DNA of 64,000 bases, taken from NCBI GenBank assembly GCA_036346355.1, contig CM070581.1, forward strand, positions 2,480,001-2,544,000, read 5' to 3'. The translations under genes and the position numbers were made by a program. Position 1 is the first letter of the stretch; each line of letters opens with the position of its first letter. The notes beneath the pieces are model-generated. The model ran no database searches and was not told where the DNA came from. It saw only the letters and a list, made by a program, of their open reading frames with translations. Positions 10,259 to 21,110 of this stretch are shown here, piece by piece. The DNA comes from Rhipidocladum racemiflorum. Lineage: Eukaryota > Streptophyta > Magnoliopsida > Poales > Poaceae.

Positions 10259-10886
10259 ATCGGTTGTAAGTCCTAGGGTCTGTCCCCCGACCGGCCGGAG
10301 AATGTTTTCCTCTCCGCCGTGGGTCGGGGGAGACCTTGTGTTTAAAATTAAATATTCACTTTCTTTATCTGAAGCATTTGTTCTTTCTGCCCTCTCTTCG
10401 GTCTTTTGCCCACTGCTGGGCAGCGCCAAGGCACTCGCCCCTGATGCCCTGCCGCCTTGCAAATACCCAGTAGTAAAGACGGAATCGCTAAGTGAGAGCG
10501 GCGTATTTAATCAAGGGCGGTTGGGCCGGTTCAAGACGACCCCCAGCACGGCCATGACACTCCGGGTGTCCCCGTGGGGGTCGGCGCCTCGAGCACCGTT
10601 GCCAAAAGCCCAAGGTCCTGTCACGACTCACTAAGTGCTCGTTCCCTAGAGGCTACCGGGGAGGCAAATTTTGCTAAGGCGAGGGGTTTGAGGGCCGAGG
10701 TCCCGCGGCGCAAGGCTTTAAGTCTTTAAGTAATTATGTGCTCGTTCGTGTGGAACCAGAAAAAATTACGGCAAAAGCATGTCTTTAGGCAACTTAGCAG
10801 GGAGTTTACACTACTATTTCATTCGAAGTGGCAATTGCCTAAAGTTTTGCAGGCAAAGTCACCACCGATAAAGAAAAGAAGAAAAG
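10259..10886 (+). other. E1 spacer after pol
   Basis: Non-coding start of the roughly 3.6-kb segment between integrase and the 3' LTR. No sense-strand frame with conserved content is visible. Confidence 0.5.
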
Positions 10887-10950
10887 CTACTGAGGGGGCG
10901 CCGGAGGGTCCTCCGGGTCATCTGCCGCCTCCTCGGCTGCCGCCGCATCT

Positions 10951-12267
10951 TCAGCATGAGGGGCCACGTCCAGCACCATCGCCACGTCCTCCGCCACCGC
11001 CTCCATCTGGGGGTTCTCCATCGCTAGCTGGGCGGCAACCTGCTCGGAGGCTTCGTGAACCCGCTCCTCGCTGCGCCACGCCCTCTAGCCCTTGGACAGC
11101 AACCGCTGGATTGAAGTTGGCGTCACGGCTGGCGCAGCAAGCCAGCACGTACTTTGCCGTAGCCGCTGCAACTGCGCGCCCCTCCTGGGCGGACCGAGCG
11201 GAAAGGGCGGCAGGCAGGCGCGTGAGGAAGTCCGCGGTCTGGCAGAGGCAGAAGGCGTAATGCCGTGGCCTCTCCTCCCGCGGGCCCGGTTGCTCCAGCC
11301 CCAAGGGAGCAAGGCTGGCCACCGTCCGATCGAAGGCGTGGCGCAGCATCTGCAGTGTCTCCACCTCCGACTGAGCCCGGTCAGCTCTCTCCGCCTCCAA
11401 ATTACGGAGACGCTCAGCCGCTGGCCGGGTGCTTTGCTCCTGCCGCTCCCGCTCCCTCCGTAGCTGCAGCTCCAGCCCCGCCCCCCGATCGTGCAGGTCC
11501 GCCACCTCCTTGCGAAGGCGGTTGATTTCGGTTCCCGCCTCCGTCAACCGCTCCCTGCTCGTCACCAGACGATTGCTCGTGCTGGAGTAGAGCTCGCCGA
11601 GGGCCGCCAACAGGGCGTCAGCGTCCGCCGAGGAAACGGAGGCGATGGGAAGTTCAGGGGTAGGGACGGGGCCGAACGGGCCTTGGTCCTGACCGACGGC
11701 CGCAGCAGCGGCTACCTGAGATTCGTCCGCCGGCCCCTGACCGTCCTGGGGCTCGGCGACCGGGCGCAGCTCGACAAACAAGGCACCTTGCCGTCCCTGG
11801 CGGCAATGGGGTACCCGGAGCAGGAACCCTGGACAAAAGAGGAAATAACGGTAAGGATTAATCTTAACGAAAATTTTTATTGTATTTGCATCTTCAGGTG
11901 AGTACCTGGGCGCTGGCCTTGGGAAGCGGGGCACGCTCGGAACGAGGACCAGCCCCCCGCGGGGAGGCGGGGGCGGATCCGCCGCAGCCAACGGAGGCGG
12001 AGGTAGACCCGTCACTGCTGGCGGCGGAGGCGGAGGTAGACCCGCCACTGCTGGCGGCGAAGACGGAGGCGGAGGTAGACCCGCCATCGCCGGGCGGCGG
12101 AGCGGAGGCGAGCTAGACCCGCCATCGCCGGGCGGCGAAGACGGTGGCGAGGAAGGACCACCGCCTGGTGGCGGTGGCGGCACACAAAGGTATTGGCGGC
12201 GAGGGTCCAACGTCAGCGCCCGGCAGGGGCGAGGTGGACGACCCCGCCGACGAGTTCCCGCCACCAC
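10951..12267 (-). CDS. E1 antisense accessory ORF with coiled coil
   Basis: A minus-strand frame of 438 codons is uninterrupted, unlike the element's sense genes. The N-terminal ~120 residues are Pro/Gly-rich and partly a tandem repeat. Residues ~215-310 are a heptad-rich, charged coiled coil (SRERLTEAGTEINRLRKEV, LRRERERQEQ, RLRNLEAERADRAQSEV), followed by LQMLRHAFDRTVASLAPLG and RPRHYAFCLCQTADFLTRLP. Near its end the better frame seems to shift: another frame reads an Ala/Glu-rich acidic tail to a stop at 10887-10889. A possible 77-bp intron lies at 11829-11905. Tat-lineage elements are known to carry antisense extra ORFs of unknown function here. Expression is not shown. Confidence 0.5.
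   Translation of the reverse strand: MVAGTRRRGRPPRPCRALTLDPRRQYLCVPPPPPGGGPSSPPSSPPGDGGSSSPPLRRPAMAGLPPPPSSPPAVAGLPPPPPPAVTGLPPPPLAAADPPPPPRGGLVLVPSVPRFPRPAPRYSPEDANTIKIFVKINPYRYFLFCPGFLLRVPHCRQGRQGALFVELRPVAEPQDGQGPADESQVAAAAAVGQDQGPFGPVPTPELPIASVSSADADALLAALGELYSSTSNRLVTSRERLTEAGTEINRLRKEVADLHDRGAGLELQLRRERERQEQSTRPAAERLRNLEAERADRAQSEVETLQMLRHAFDRTVASLAPLGLEQPGPREERPRHYAFCLCQTADFLTRLPAALSARSAQEGRAVAAATAKYVLACCASRDANFNPAVAVQGLEGVAQRGAGSRSLRAGCRPASDGEPPDGGGGGGRGDGAGRGPSC
11990..12150. repeat. GC-rich minisatellite inside antisense ORF
   Basis: Several imperfect units of the type GGAGGTAGACCCGCCACTGC / GCGGCGGAGGCGGAGGTAGA are arrayed in tandem. On the minus strand they encode the Pro-rich stretch (GLPPPP, SSPP). 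Unit length varies, suggesting slippage. Confidence 0.6.
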
Positions 12268-12848
12268 GAGGAACCCGATGCCGCAATCGAAGAAGCCCTC
12301 GCGCCGACGTGGAAGCCCCGCGGCCGACGTGGAAGCCCTCCCGCCGGCCGGCCAGAGGCGGGGTCTTCGGGAAGGATGGGCGGAGCCGCTGCCGTCGTCA
12401 GGACGCTGCGCCGCTTTGCCGCTTCTCCTCGACCGCTGCGGGAGGAGGATCCCGGATCGTTAAGGGCGCTGGCGTGTCACGACGGCGAGCCCATGGCGCC
12501 CATCGAGGGCGTGGCGCGGATTATTGCCGCACGCTCCCGGGACAGCCGACAAAGTGGGATCGCGCCGCCGGAACGGGCGGACGGGGCCGGATAGGCCTGG
12601 GCTGCAGATTCCACCGGCCGATCACGCTATCACCAAATTCCGCCACGTCGGCACGAAGGAAAAGAAATCGCAGGAGGAAAGAAACGCCGTAAGAATCGGG
12701 TTTTGCCGTAAGAGAAACAAGTAGCAAGGGATGACGCAGAGCGAGCAGGTTACCTCCGGATACTCGGTCCCATCGCCCACGCCCATGTATCTTGCCAGTG
12801 GCGGCGACGCGCGGCGCAGGGCACAGCCTCGGGTAATAAAATCCCGGA

Positions 12849-13463
12849 TCACCATGGCCCCGTCGGGCCGCCGTCCGCGAATCGGGTCGACGCCCAGCAT
12901 CGCTGAGCTTCGGGCGCATCGCTCATGAGCCCCCAGTTGGGGTTCTTGACCGCCGCGGCGGAAGCTCCAAAGATTTCAATGCCGCGTCCTCGACGTCTGA
13001 CCACTCTGCGCGCCGATCCCTCAGCTTGGACCGGCATCCAATGGGATATAGCGCGCAACGCTCCGTCAGCGGAGCCGCGGTGACAGCTCCGGAAACCGGC
13101 GGAGTACCGCCAGCGCGCGAAGGGTGTAGAAGAAGCGAAAAAAGAAGAAGGTTGGGCAGCACTCCCACGAACATCTCGCATGAGCAAAGGCGAAAGGAGG
13201 ATAACAGAGTTGGGAGGAAGGTGAATGTGGTGAATGGCGAGAAGTTGAGAACAGAAAGATAAAAGTCGAGACCGGCGGTAGTAGGCCGGCAAGGAGCTGC
13301 CACCCAAGAAAATCACTTCCCAGCCGACAGTGGGGCTCGACAGTCCATGAGGCGAAGGGCGCCGGTGATGTTCGGGAGAACCTAGCGGCCCTCTCCTCCT
13401 CAATGATCGAAGAAGGAAGCAACGGAGCCATCGGGAGGATAGGGATTTCAAGCGCAACCGCAA
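12849..13463 (-). CDS. E1 upstream antisense ORF, uncertain
   Basis: A 204-codon minus-strand open frame lies between the minus-strand TATA box at 13550-13556 and the coiled-coil ORF. Composition is Arg/Ser/Leu-rich with no domain I recognise. Other minus frames in the same interval are also open, so this may be 5' leader or an exon of the same unit rather than a separate protein. Listed because the promoter-like sequence lies just upstream. Confidence 0.2.
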   Translation of the reverse strand: MRLRLKSLSSRWLRCFLLRSLRRRGPLGSPEHHRRPSPHGLSSPTVGWEVIFLGGSSLPAYYRRSRLLSFCSQLLAIHHIHLPPNSVILLSPLLMRDVRGSAAQPSSFFASSTPFARWRYSAGFRSCHRGSADGALRAISHWMPVQAEGSARRVVRRRGRGIEIFGASAAAVKNPNWGLMSDAPEAQRCWASTRFADGGPTGPW

Positions 13464-13549
13464 AGGGATGAAGCGAGGAAGCTGAAAACGTCGGAAGAGG
13501 TGGAGTGCAGAGAGTTGAAAGGGGAAGAACTACTCCCCTTCGATCGGCC

Positions 13550-13556
13550 TTTTATA
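13550..13556 (-). promoter_or_regulatory. minus-strand TATA box in E1
   Basis: The minus strand reads CCTTATAAAAGGCC, a strong TATA box facing away from the 3' LTR, about 280 bp inside it. A C/T-rich leader follows (CTTCCCCTTTCAACTCTCTGC). It is placed to drive the antisense ORFs to its left. Confidence 0.5.
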
Positions 13557-13836
13557 AGGCCACTAAGGCGAACCTGGGAAAACCGAAAAGGCGCGCGATT
13601 CAAAAGAGGAAGTTTAAGAGCCTCATGAATGGGGCGCATCCCAAGGAACGTCTTGGCGGTTACAAGGAGGAAGTAACTGCGCAAACCGCTCGGGAATCGC
13701 AGCCGGAAGATCTTTTTGCAAAGCGCGCGGACCTTTGAAGGGTCCCACCCAGAGCCTGAGCAGTTCTTCAAGCCGCCGATTAAAGAAGAAGAAGAGCGAA
13801 GACCAAAAGCGCTCCTAGGTGGGCCCGGGGCTACCT

Positions 13837-14229
13837 TGTCAGATTCAACACCAAGGTACCCGCTCCCCCGCGCTAAAAAAGGAATCAAGTGGCAGCCAGA
13901 GCGTGCTTGGGCCCACTACCACGGCAAGAGAAAAACCCATAAGGTGGTCGCCCCAGCGGACACGTGGCGTACAGGCCAGGCCGCTGGGCGACCAGCAAGG
14001 TGGTCGCCCCAGCGGACACGTGGCGTACAGGCCAGGCCGCTGGCGCACCATCCCCAGGATAGTCCTGTCAAGATCAGGGACATTAAATGCGAATCGTGCG
14101 CATTGAATGTGGAAGCATGGAAGCTGCAGCGTGGCGGCGCACCTTCCCCAGGCGCATCATGGCTTTGGGAAACGTCAAGACTGCACCTCACCCCGTGACG
14201 GAACGGGCGGCGTTGGTGGACATGGGGCC
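13837..14229 (+). repeat. E1 3' LTR, left part
   Basis: It begins TGTCAGATTCAACACC after a purine/G-rich tract (GTGGGCCCGGGGCTACC), matching the 5' LTR from 4676. It is interrupted after GGGCC at 14229 by E2. Relative to the 5' LTR it has an extra copy of about 40 bp around GTGGTCGCCCCAGCGGACACG. Confidence 0.85.
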
Positions 14230-17200
14230 TGTAACACCCCAAAATTTTACTTGTCCTAAATTCATGTGTGATTTGGCACTTTGGTGAATTTTTGGAATTT
14301 TCTGGAATTTATTTGGATTTAATTGGAATTTATTTGAATTTATTCCATTTTGAAATAGTTAAAGAATTTAATTTTGCAAATAAAATTTTGTTGGAAATAT
14401 TTTATTTGAGTCCAAAATGATCCAAAGTATTTTCGTAATTTTTCTCGAATTTTTACGAGTCATTTGCTATTTTTAATGAATTAAATGAATTACTGGGAAT
14501 TATTTTAATGATTAATTCGCTGGAAAAGGGACCGACCGGGTCGGTTACTGTTCCTCGGGTCTGAGTCGGACTCGAGTCCGACCCGAGCCACGTGGTCGAG
14601 CCAAACCCGCTTGCCCCGAAACCCTAGCCACGCGACCGTTGGATCAAGATCCAACGGTTGTGATTGCGCCACGTCACCCCGAGCCGAGACCGAGTCGAAC
14701 CCGTACGTGCCCGTGCGATCGTGGCCGTCCGTCGTGCCGCGTGGACGGCTAGGATTGAGCCGCGTCGCCTCGCTGCGTGTCCGGCCGGACTCGCGCCGTC
14801 TGGCCTCGCCATGGAAACCGAGCGAATCTCGGCGTCTGTCTGCGGTATTTAAGGCGTGGAGTGCGTGCGAGGATCGCCGTCACCGCGGCGCACCTTTTGC
14901 TCTAGCCGCCACTGAAGAGCTCCTCCGTGCTCGCGAGTCCTCGCCGGAGTTGATTAGGGTTGTTTAGGGTTTTGGCATCGTTCCGCCGCCGTCCACCGTT
15001 CTCCGTCGCGTTTGTGGCCGGATCCGAGACCGCAAGGACGAGGCGCGTCTGGGAGTGGCATTCACTTCGCCGGATCTGCCTGTGGCGCCGTCCCGTGTCG
15101 TCGTCTTCAAGTCCGGCCACTCGACAACCAGCCACGCCAAGAACCCCATTTAAGATCGGCCCGTCCGATCTTCATCCGACGATCACGGTGAGTCCACGCT
15201 TCCTTGAAACGGTAGAAAACAGATTGGATCTCGACCGTGAGATCAAGATCCAACGGTCCAGGTTAGCCACGTGCGCCCTAACCTCAGTAGAACCAGGATA
15301 GATCTCAACCGTTGGATCAAAATCCAACGGCCCTCGTTCGTCCACGTCACTGCAGCGAAATCCACGTTGCGGTGGATTGGATCCAACCTCAACCGTTCGA
15401 TCCGAATCGAACGGCTCGGATCGTGCCACGTAGTCGTGCCACCGCGACGCGACTCCATCGACGGTGGGACCCGTGATGTCACCGCTCCGGCCCGGTGGAC
15501 GAGATCCACCGTGGACCCGAACCGAGTCCGTGGATCACGACGCCAAGGCCAATCAGAGGCTGCCACGCGTGTCCATGCTGACGCAATAATTAATTTCCGA
15601 AAAGAAAATGATTTATTAATTCAAAATATTGATTCAAATTTAGATTCAAACTTCAAACGCTTATAACTTTTGCGTTTCAACTCCGATTTGAGCGATTCAA
15701 ATTTCTAAATTTGTATAAAATTAAGATCTACCTAAATATGAATTTTATTTAATTTTTGGACTAAAGTTTTTCTCTGTAATATTATTTAATTGATTATTTA
15801 AACTTTAAATAATCATAACTTTTATGCTTTAACTCCAAAATTGACGATTCAGTTTCTAAAAATCCAGAAAATTATGTTCTCTCTGTTTATGGATTTTATT
15901 TGGAGCTTTGGGATGTTTTTGCCTATTGTTTATTGGGTATTTGCTATTTGCACGCTTTACGAGTAGACGTTGAAGTGCCTGGGAAGGATTCGAAGGAGAA
16001 GTGTTGACTCAGGATCCAACTCAAGACCAAGAACAAGTACTTTTTGAAGGCAAGTTGTGCTTTGACCATATTGATCCTATTTCGAAATCTATTTTGATTT
16101 AAACTATTGCATGCTAGTTCAATTAGAAAGATACTTTGTTTAAACATGGGGTTAGATAAATACCAATTTGTTATATGACACCTTGATTATCTAAGTATGT
16201 GCCATGATCCCTTGTCACCCTAGTTGTGGTTTACTAGTTGGACATTATTAAATTGCCAACATGGGTTTAGATCGTTGTAGTATCTGCTTAGACACACTTT
16301 CGTGCTCATGACATGATTTTGGATAATCAAATGCTAATATTGACTTAATGATATATTGAACCTGTTTTGGAAAAGTATCATGTGATGTTGATGGCACGTG
16401 GTGCATGGTAATCAATCGGGTTTGATAAACGATTTTAAGTAGGGCATGTGGCAAGAGTAATCGGTGGGCCGGTGTGGCATTGGGAGTGTTGATTTGGTTT
16501 TCGGGTAGTCTTGCCCTGGTCACTCTAAGGACTTAACCTTGCAAGCCTTTGAATCGGGCCATACGTACAACCACATGGGTGGAATGGGACGGCCCTAGTT
16601 GACTAAGTTGCTAAGGACTCGCTTGTGGAGCCTCAGTGGTGTCAATTACACCGTTTGTGTGATTGTGCGGGGAGCGTATCGTGGGTGTGGCCAGATACCC
16701 ATCTAACGGTGTGTTGGTCCCATACTTCGCCTTGGCTAAGGGAAGGGATGGTGTAGAGCACGAACCTGAGAGGACCACCTGTGTTGTTTGAGGCTTCCAA
16801 AGGCTTTGTTATGATCGCTCATTCGCATACTCTTGTATGGCGATTCACTACCGACGTGGTGAGTGGATTGTATCTTGTGGGTAAAGTGTATAACCTCTGC
16901 AGAGTGTAGAATCTATTTGAATAGCCGAGTCCACGATCTTTGGACAATGCTCGGGAATTACAATCAAGGGTTAGACTTTCGAAAATAACTTGGATTTGAA
17001 AGGTTGGATTGGTTTACTAATGAAGATGATGAAAATGTGGTTTAGGATGGGGAAAATGTTTATTAAAACTTCTTGAAAAGTTATTTACGCTTTCTTGATT
17101 TCTCTTTGCTTTCGAATCTACTTATATTACTCTTGAATCTTGTTTCGCAAATATACCTTGAGCTATTCCTTTGTACCAAGCCATGCATATAGTATATTAG

Positions 17201-17610
17201 CTTGCATTACAGGCATGACTTGTCGAGTACCAAGTACTCACCCTTGCCTCAACACAATACCGCTTGAAGAGGAGACTACGCCGCTTTGGAGGAGGAACTC
17301 CAAGAGGACCCGACTACTTAGGGATGCGAGCCCGGTCGGTTGCACGTGGTATACTGGCTGGCGCCACGAAGTTTATTTGATTTTCCGCTGCTATTGTTTC
17401 TCTCTGAATAAGTTTCGCCCTACGAGGCATACATTTGTAACTTGACCATGAGGTCAAGTAACCCGTTTGGTTATTTAAATAAAGTACTTTGATAATATCG
17501 ATTGGTATGATTGTGATATTTACCGATGTTAAGACTGTGTGCACTAGCGCGTTCCTGGACTAGTGCTGAATACACAGAGGGTCCGGATTTGCAAATTCGG
17601 GGTCCCGACA
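14230..17610 (+). repeat. E2 5' LTR
   Basis: TGTAACACCCC...GGTCCCGACA. A TATA-like TATTTAAG lies at 14846-14853. The AT-rich stretches are nearly identical to the 3' LTR. The GC-rich part (14.6-15.55 kb) carries many small differences concentrated at CAG/CTG. It contains several quasi-palindromes of the type CCGTTGGATC-AA-GATCCAACGG. Short ORFs are scattered; none is supported. Confidence 0.9.
14636..15440. repeat. dispersed CCGTTGGATC quasi-palindromes in E2 LTR
   Basis: Imperfect 20-24-bp palindromes occur at about 14638, 15234, 15309 and 15392, of the form CCGTTGGATC(A)AGATCCAACGG or CGTTCGATCCGAATCGAACG. The same set is present in the 3' LTR (about 23650, 24256, 24330, 24415). Their spacing within the transcribed LTR suggests a structural or protein-binding role, which is inference. 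Confidence 0.6.
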
Positions 17611-17614
17611 GAGG

Positions 17615-17628
17615 TGGTATCAGAGCCA
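17615..17628 (+). promoter_or_regulatory. E2 primer-binding site (Met-tRNA)
   Basis: TGGTATCAGAGCCA starts four bases after the LTR end and is complementary to the 3' end of plant initiator methionine tRNA, the usual primer of this group. Confidence 0.85.
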
Positions 17629-17828
17629 TACTTGACTGTAGGCTCAACCCTAGCTAGAATGGTCGTAGTGAGGATAAAACCTATTTTCTAAAGCTAAAAA
17701 GTTGTCAAGACAAGAAATGACATCTCGACTTATCCCCTTCCCTCTTTTCTTGTCTCTTGCTGAAATTTTCCCTTACCTTGTCACAATTTAAAAATTCCGA
17801 GTTCTTACGTAAAGCACTCTTGTGACAG

Positions 17829-18398
17829 ATGGAGGAAGAGTTCAACTACGTTGATCTGGGAGTTGGTCACGCTGCAGAACTTTGGCACATGCTACAAACT
17901 CTCGGAGATTTTGAGAAGCCCCAATATCAAGTGGAAGTGATCAGACAAGCGGGATTGATCAAGACTTGTGACGTGAGGATTGAGGTACCTGCTAGGAAAA
18001 AGGGCCCAGGCAATCGCCCGATACACTGCACTGCCAGGAGATCTACAATGCAGATGGGTATCCAAGAAGTATCACGACGAGCAATGCGGCACATTACCCG
18101 TATCTACGCCAGAGAATTTGAGAGTACGGTGTTCCGTTACCATCCGCGCAGCGATAACCTTCTTGACCCGAAGGAGATTCAGGATGAGGATGCCACGGTT
18201 ACACAGTTGGCACGATTTGTCGTCGCCCAGGAGGATGTACTAGATAATACAAGCAAGGAGCTACAGAAGGCCCGCAAGGAGATCACGACAGAGAAGAACA
18301 GATGGCGGGAAGCTCAAGAGTATGTGGCACATCTTCTGCGAAGGATTGACGAGTTGGAGATGACTTTGTACGGACTGCACTCCGTAACCAAGATTTGA
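17829..18398 (+). CDS. E2 orf0 protein, 189 aa
   Basis: An intact frame from ATG at 17829 to a stop at 18396-18398, about 200 bp after the PBS and before gag. The protein has no gag, protease or polymerase motif. The middle is basic (RKKGPGNRP, ARRSTMQMG, SRRAMRHI) and residues ~128-180 are predicted helical or coiled coil (QEDVLDNTSKELQKARKEI, EKNRWREAQEYVAHLLRR). An extra ORF at this place is known for RIRE3/RIRE8-type rice elements; function unknown. It is the only E2 frame that reads without a break. Confidence 0.65.
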   Translation: MEEEFNYVDLGVGHAAELWHMLQTLGDFEKPQYQVEVIRQAGLIKTCDVRIEVPARKKGPGNRPIHCTARRSTMQMGIQEVSRRAMRHITRIYAREFESTVFRYHPRSDNLLDPKEIQDEDATVTQLARFVVAQEDVLDNTSKELQKARKEITTEKNRWREAQEYVAHLLRRIDELEMTLYGLHSVTKI

Positions 18399-18821
18399 GC
18401 TACACGAGCATCCAGAGGAGTCGATCTCGATGAGGACATCGCTTCTTCGACTACCACAGAGGACACGATTCTTTGGACATGGCAATCGTTTAGCCTATGC
18501 CCACAGCGCCCGTACCCAGGCCGTGGAGGTTTTCCCGATGAGTGAGCATAGGTTCTATAGTGAGACTCCTTCGCCGAGTCGAGTCATAGAATAAAGAGTC
18601 ACCCTTTAGGCGTTAGATTCCAGAGTTAGTTCGATTTGGATTTGCTTTGTTTCTTTGAGTGTGCAGTATGTGTTGCAAGGTCCTTAGGCATTGTAAGCAG
18701 CCATACCAAGTTATTAATAATAAAGATGGACCTTAAAGTTACCCCTTTCGCCCCGCATAAGTTCCATATTACTTGTCTATTCTTGTTTCCCTCTCATCTC
18801 TAAACCTAGAGCAAATCGACA

Positions 18822-19660
18822 GATGGTGAACACCCGTGGAAACTTTGGAAGCACTGGGAGTGGTTCGCCCAGAAAACCCCAATGATAGAGCACCAAAGAC
18901 CGCCAGATGATATGCAGAATTTTGGAGCATTTCTTGCTGCTCAGACTCGATTGATGCATGCTATGATGCAACAAATGCAGCACGTCCTTTGCTCAGGCCA
19001 CCGCTAATCAAGTTAATCGTGACCACGCCGAGAATACAAGGTCGTCGAGTTCATGAGGACTCACCCACCCACTTTCTCTGGGAATGCCAATCCTTTGGAG
19101 GCCGATGATTGGTTAAGATCAATCGAGAGGAAGCTACACATAGCTCGTGCATAGGAAATGAGAAGGTACTCACGCTTCTCATCACCGAAGGAACATTGGC
19201 CGAATGGTGGGAGAACTTCGTGCCACGCAGAGAACCCTCAAGATATCACTTGGGAAGAGTTCACAAATGCATTCCGACAAGATCACGTGCCTCAAGGAAT
19301 CATGGACCTTAAGAAGGAGGAGTTCAGAGCATCAAGCAAGGTAATCAGCCCGATGGCCGACTACTGAACAAGTTCACACGGCTAGCACGCTACGCACTGA
19401 GGATGTAGCGACAGATAAATCCAGGCATACTCGTTTATGAAGGGACTTAACTCAGATTGCAAGTTGGGTTGATCACCCACACCTTTCCAGATTTCCAAGA
19501 GTTGGTGAATAAGGCGCTTATTCTTGAGGACAAGCGCAAGGAACTGGATGAGAACAGAAGCGCAGGATGCAACAAAGAAGGATCACGTCGAGGCGCAGCG
19601 GCGCTTGAGAGTTGCACCAAATCAATTCTTCAGATTCCAACCACGTAATGCAACAAGGAC
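18822..19660 (+). pseudogene. E2 gag (frameshifted)
   Basis: A frame begins MVNTRGN at 18822. Further on come FMRTHPPTFSGNANPLEADDWLRSIERKLHIA (about 19050-19150), WEEFTNAFRQDHVPQGIMDLKKEEFR (about 19245-19330), then the segment FQELVNKALILEDKRKELDENR. These are conserved blocks of chromovirus gag. At least four frame changes or stops separate them. The expected CCHC knuckle region lies near 19680-19800 but is not readable in one frame. Confidence 0.75.
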
Positions 19661-19892
19661 ACCATCCTCAGACCAAGACCTGCCAACAACTACTGCACTT
19701 CACTTCGCTAGAAACGCTACCCAGTGCAACAAGAAGGAACAAGGAGGCGCCATATAATCGCAACGAGCCAGGACACTTTGCCAACAGCTTGTCCGAAGAA
19801 GATGCAGAGCGACCCGGTTCGCTTCAATCTAGGAACCACCCAGCTAGGACGCCAAAGACCAGAGCCACACCAGGCATCGTGGTGAGAGGCCG

Positions 19893-20316
19893 AGTCAACC
19901 ATGTCACCGCAGATGCACCGCCAATGCTACGGACGTCGTCTTGGGTAAGTTACTTGTTAACTCGATACACCTTGATTTTGTTTGACTCGAGCTTCGCGAT
20001 TCGCTTGTTTCAAGGCTTTGCTACTAGAAATGATTTAAGGATTGCAAGACTTAAGTGCATGCTTTTAGTTCAAACCCCTGGTTCCGAACTCCGAACGGAA
20101 GTAGGATGTTCGGGTGAGAATACTAATAGATGGAATAGAGTTCTGGCAAACCTTATAATTTTGGAGACCCGGACCTTAGATGTTATATTGGGAATGGATT
20201 GGTTATCCAAGCACAAGGTCAGATTGGATTGTGGACGAAGGACTATCTCGATTGAGAGCCCGTGTGGGAAGAAAGTGGAATTTCAAGCCCACTGCAGATT
20301 AGAGATGGACAATTGA
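19893..20316 (+). pseudogene. E2 protease
   Basis: Within one open frame, GRVNHVTAD is followed by ILFDSSFAIRLF, where the catalytic motif is normally DSGA, then LIILETRTLDVILGMDWLSKHKVRLDC. The C-terminal block matches the chromovirus retropepsin-like domain. The catalytic Asp is there but the following Gly reads Ser-Phe, which would inactivate it if real. The frame ends at 20316, before RT. Confidence 0.75.
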
Positions 20317-20363
20317 TGGTTAACGATGCCAAGGCAATCGCATAGAGGATGTCCCAAGAGTGA

Positions 20364-21110
20364 ATGAGTACCCGGATGTTTTTCCCGAGGATCTACCTGG
20401 TATGCCGCGAGACAGGACATAGAGTTTGTGATAGAGCTTGTACTGCACAAAGACCGATAGCAAAGAGACCCTATCGGATGTCCACCGAGGAGTTGGTAGA
20501 AATGAAGAAACAACTAGAGGAGTTAATGGAGAAAGGATTTATCGAGGCCGAGTTAGTCGCCGTAGGGAGCACCGATTTTGTTTGTCAAGAAGAAGGACGG
20601 AGTTTCAGGATGTGCATTGACTACCGTGCACTCAATGAAGTCACCGTGAAGAATAAGTATCCGCTACCAGTGATTGATGATTTGTTTGATCGATTAAGAG
20701 GAGCCGAGTTTTCTCCAAGATTGATCTCGAGATCGGGATACCATCGATTGAAGATCCGATCGGAGGATATTCAAGACTGCATTCTCGTCAAGATATGGAC
20801 ATTACGAGTTTACGATTATGTCCTTTGGGCATTTAACGAATGCGCCACTTATTTCATGAATATGATGAATAAGGTGTTCATGGAATATTTGGACAAGTTT
20901 GTCGTCGTGTTCATAGACGATATCCTAGTCTACTCCAAGACAAAGGATGAACATGCCGAACACTTAAGGCGAGTTTTGGAAAAGTCGAGGAGCGACAACT
21001 TTTCGCCAAGTTCAGCAAGTGTGATTTTTGGAAGGACAAGGTGGAGTTTCTTGGACATGTAATGACCGCAGAGGGAGTCATGTGGATCCAAGCAAAGTAG
21101 AAGCGGTGTT
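20364..21110 (+). pseudogene. E2 reverse transcriptase
   Basis: One 232-codon frame covers most of RT: AKRPYRMSTEELVEMKKQLE, GFIEAE, FRMCIDYRALNEVTVKNKYPLP, IDDLFDRLRGA, YFMNMMNKVFMEYLDKF, and VVVFIDDILVYSKTKDEHAEHL with the FIDD catalytic pair (about 20915-20930). The block holding the first catalytic Asp is disturbed: at 20725-20755 CTCGAGATCGGG stands where the family has CTG- and TCTGG-containing codons, shifting the frame locally. The frame ends at 21062, shortly before the connection domain. Confidence 0.85.

Noticed and set aside
11990..12150. CRISPR-like array
   Set aside because: Units are contiguous and variable with no unique spacers; it is a minisatellite in a plant retrotransposon.
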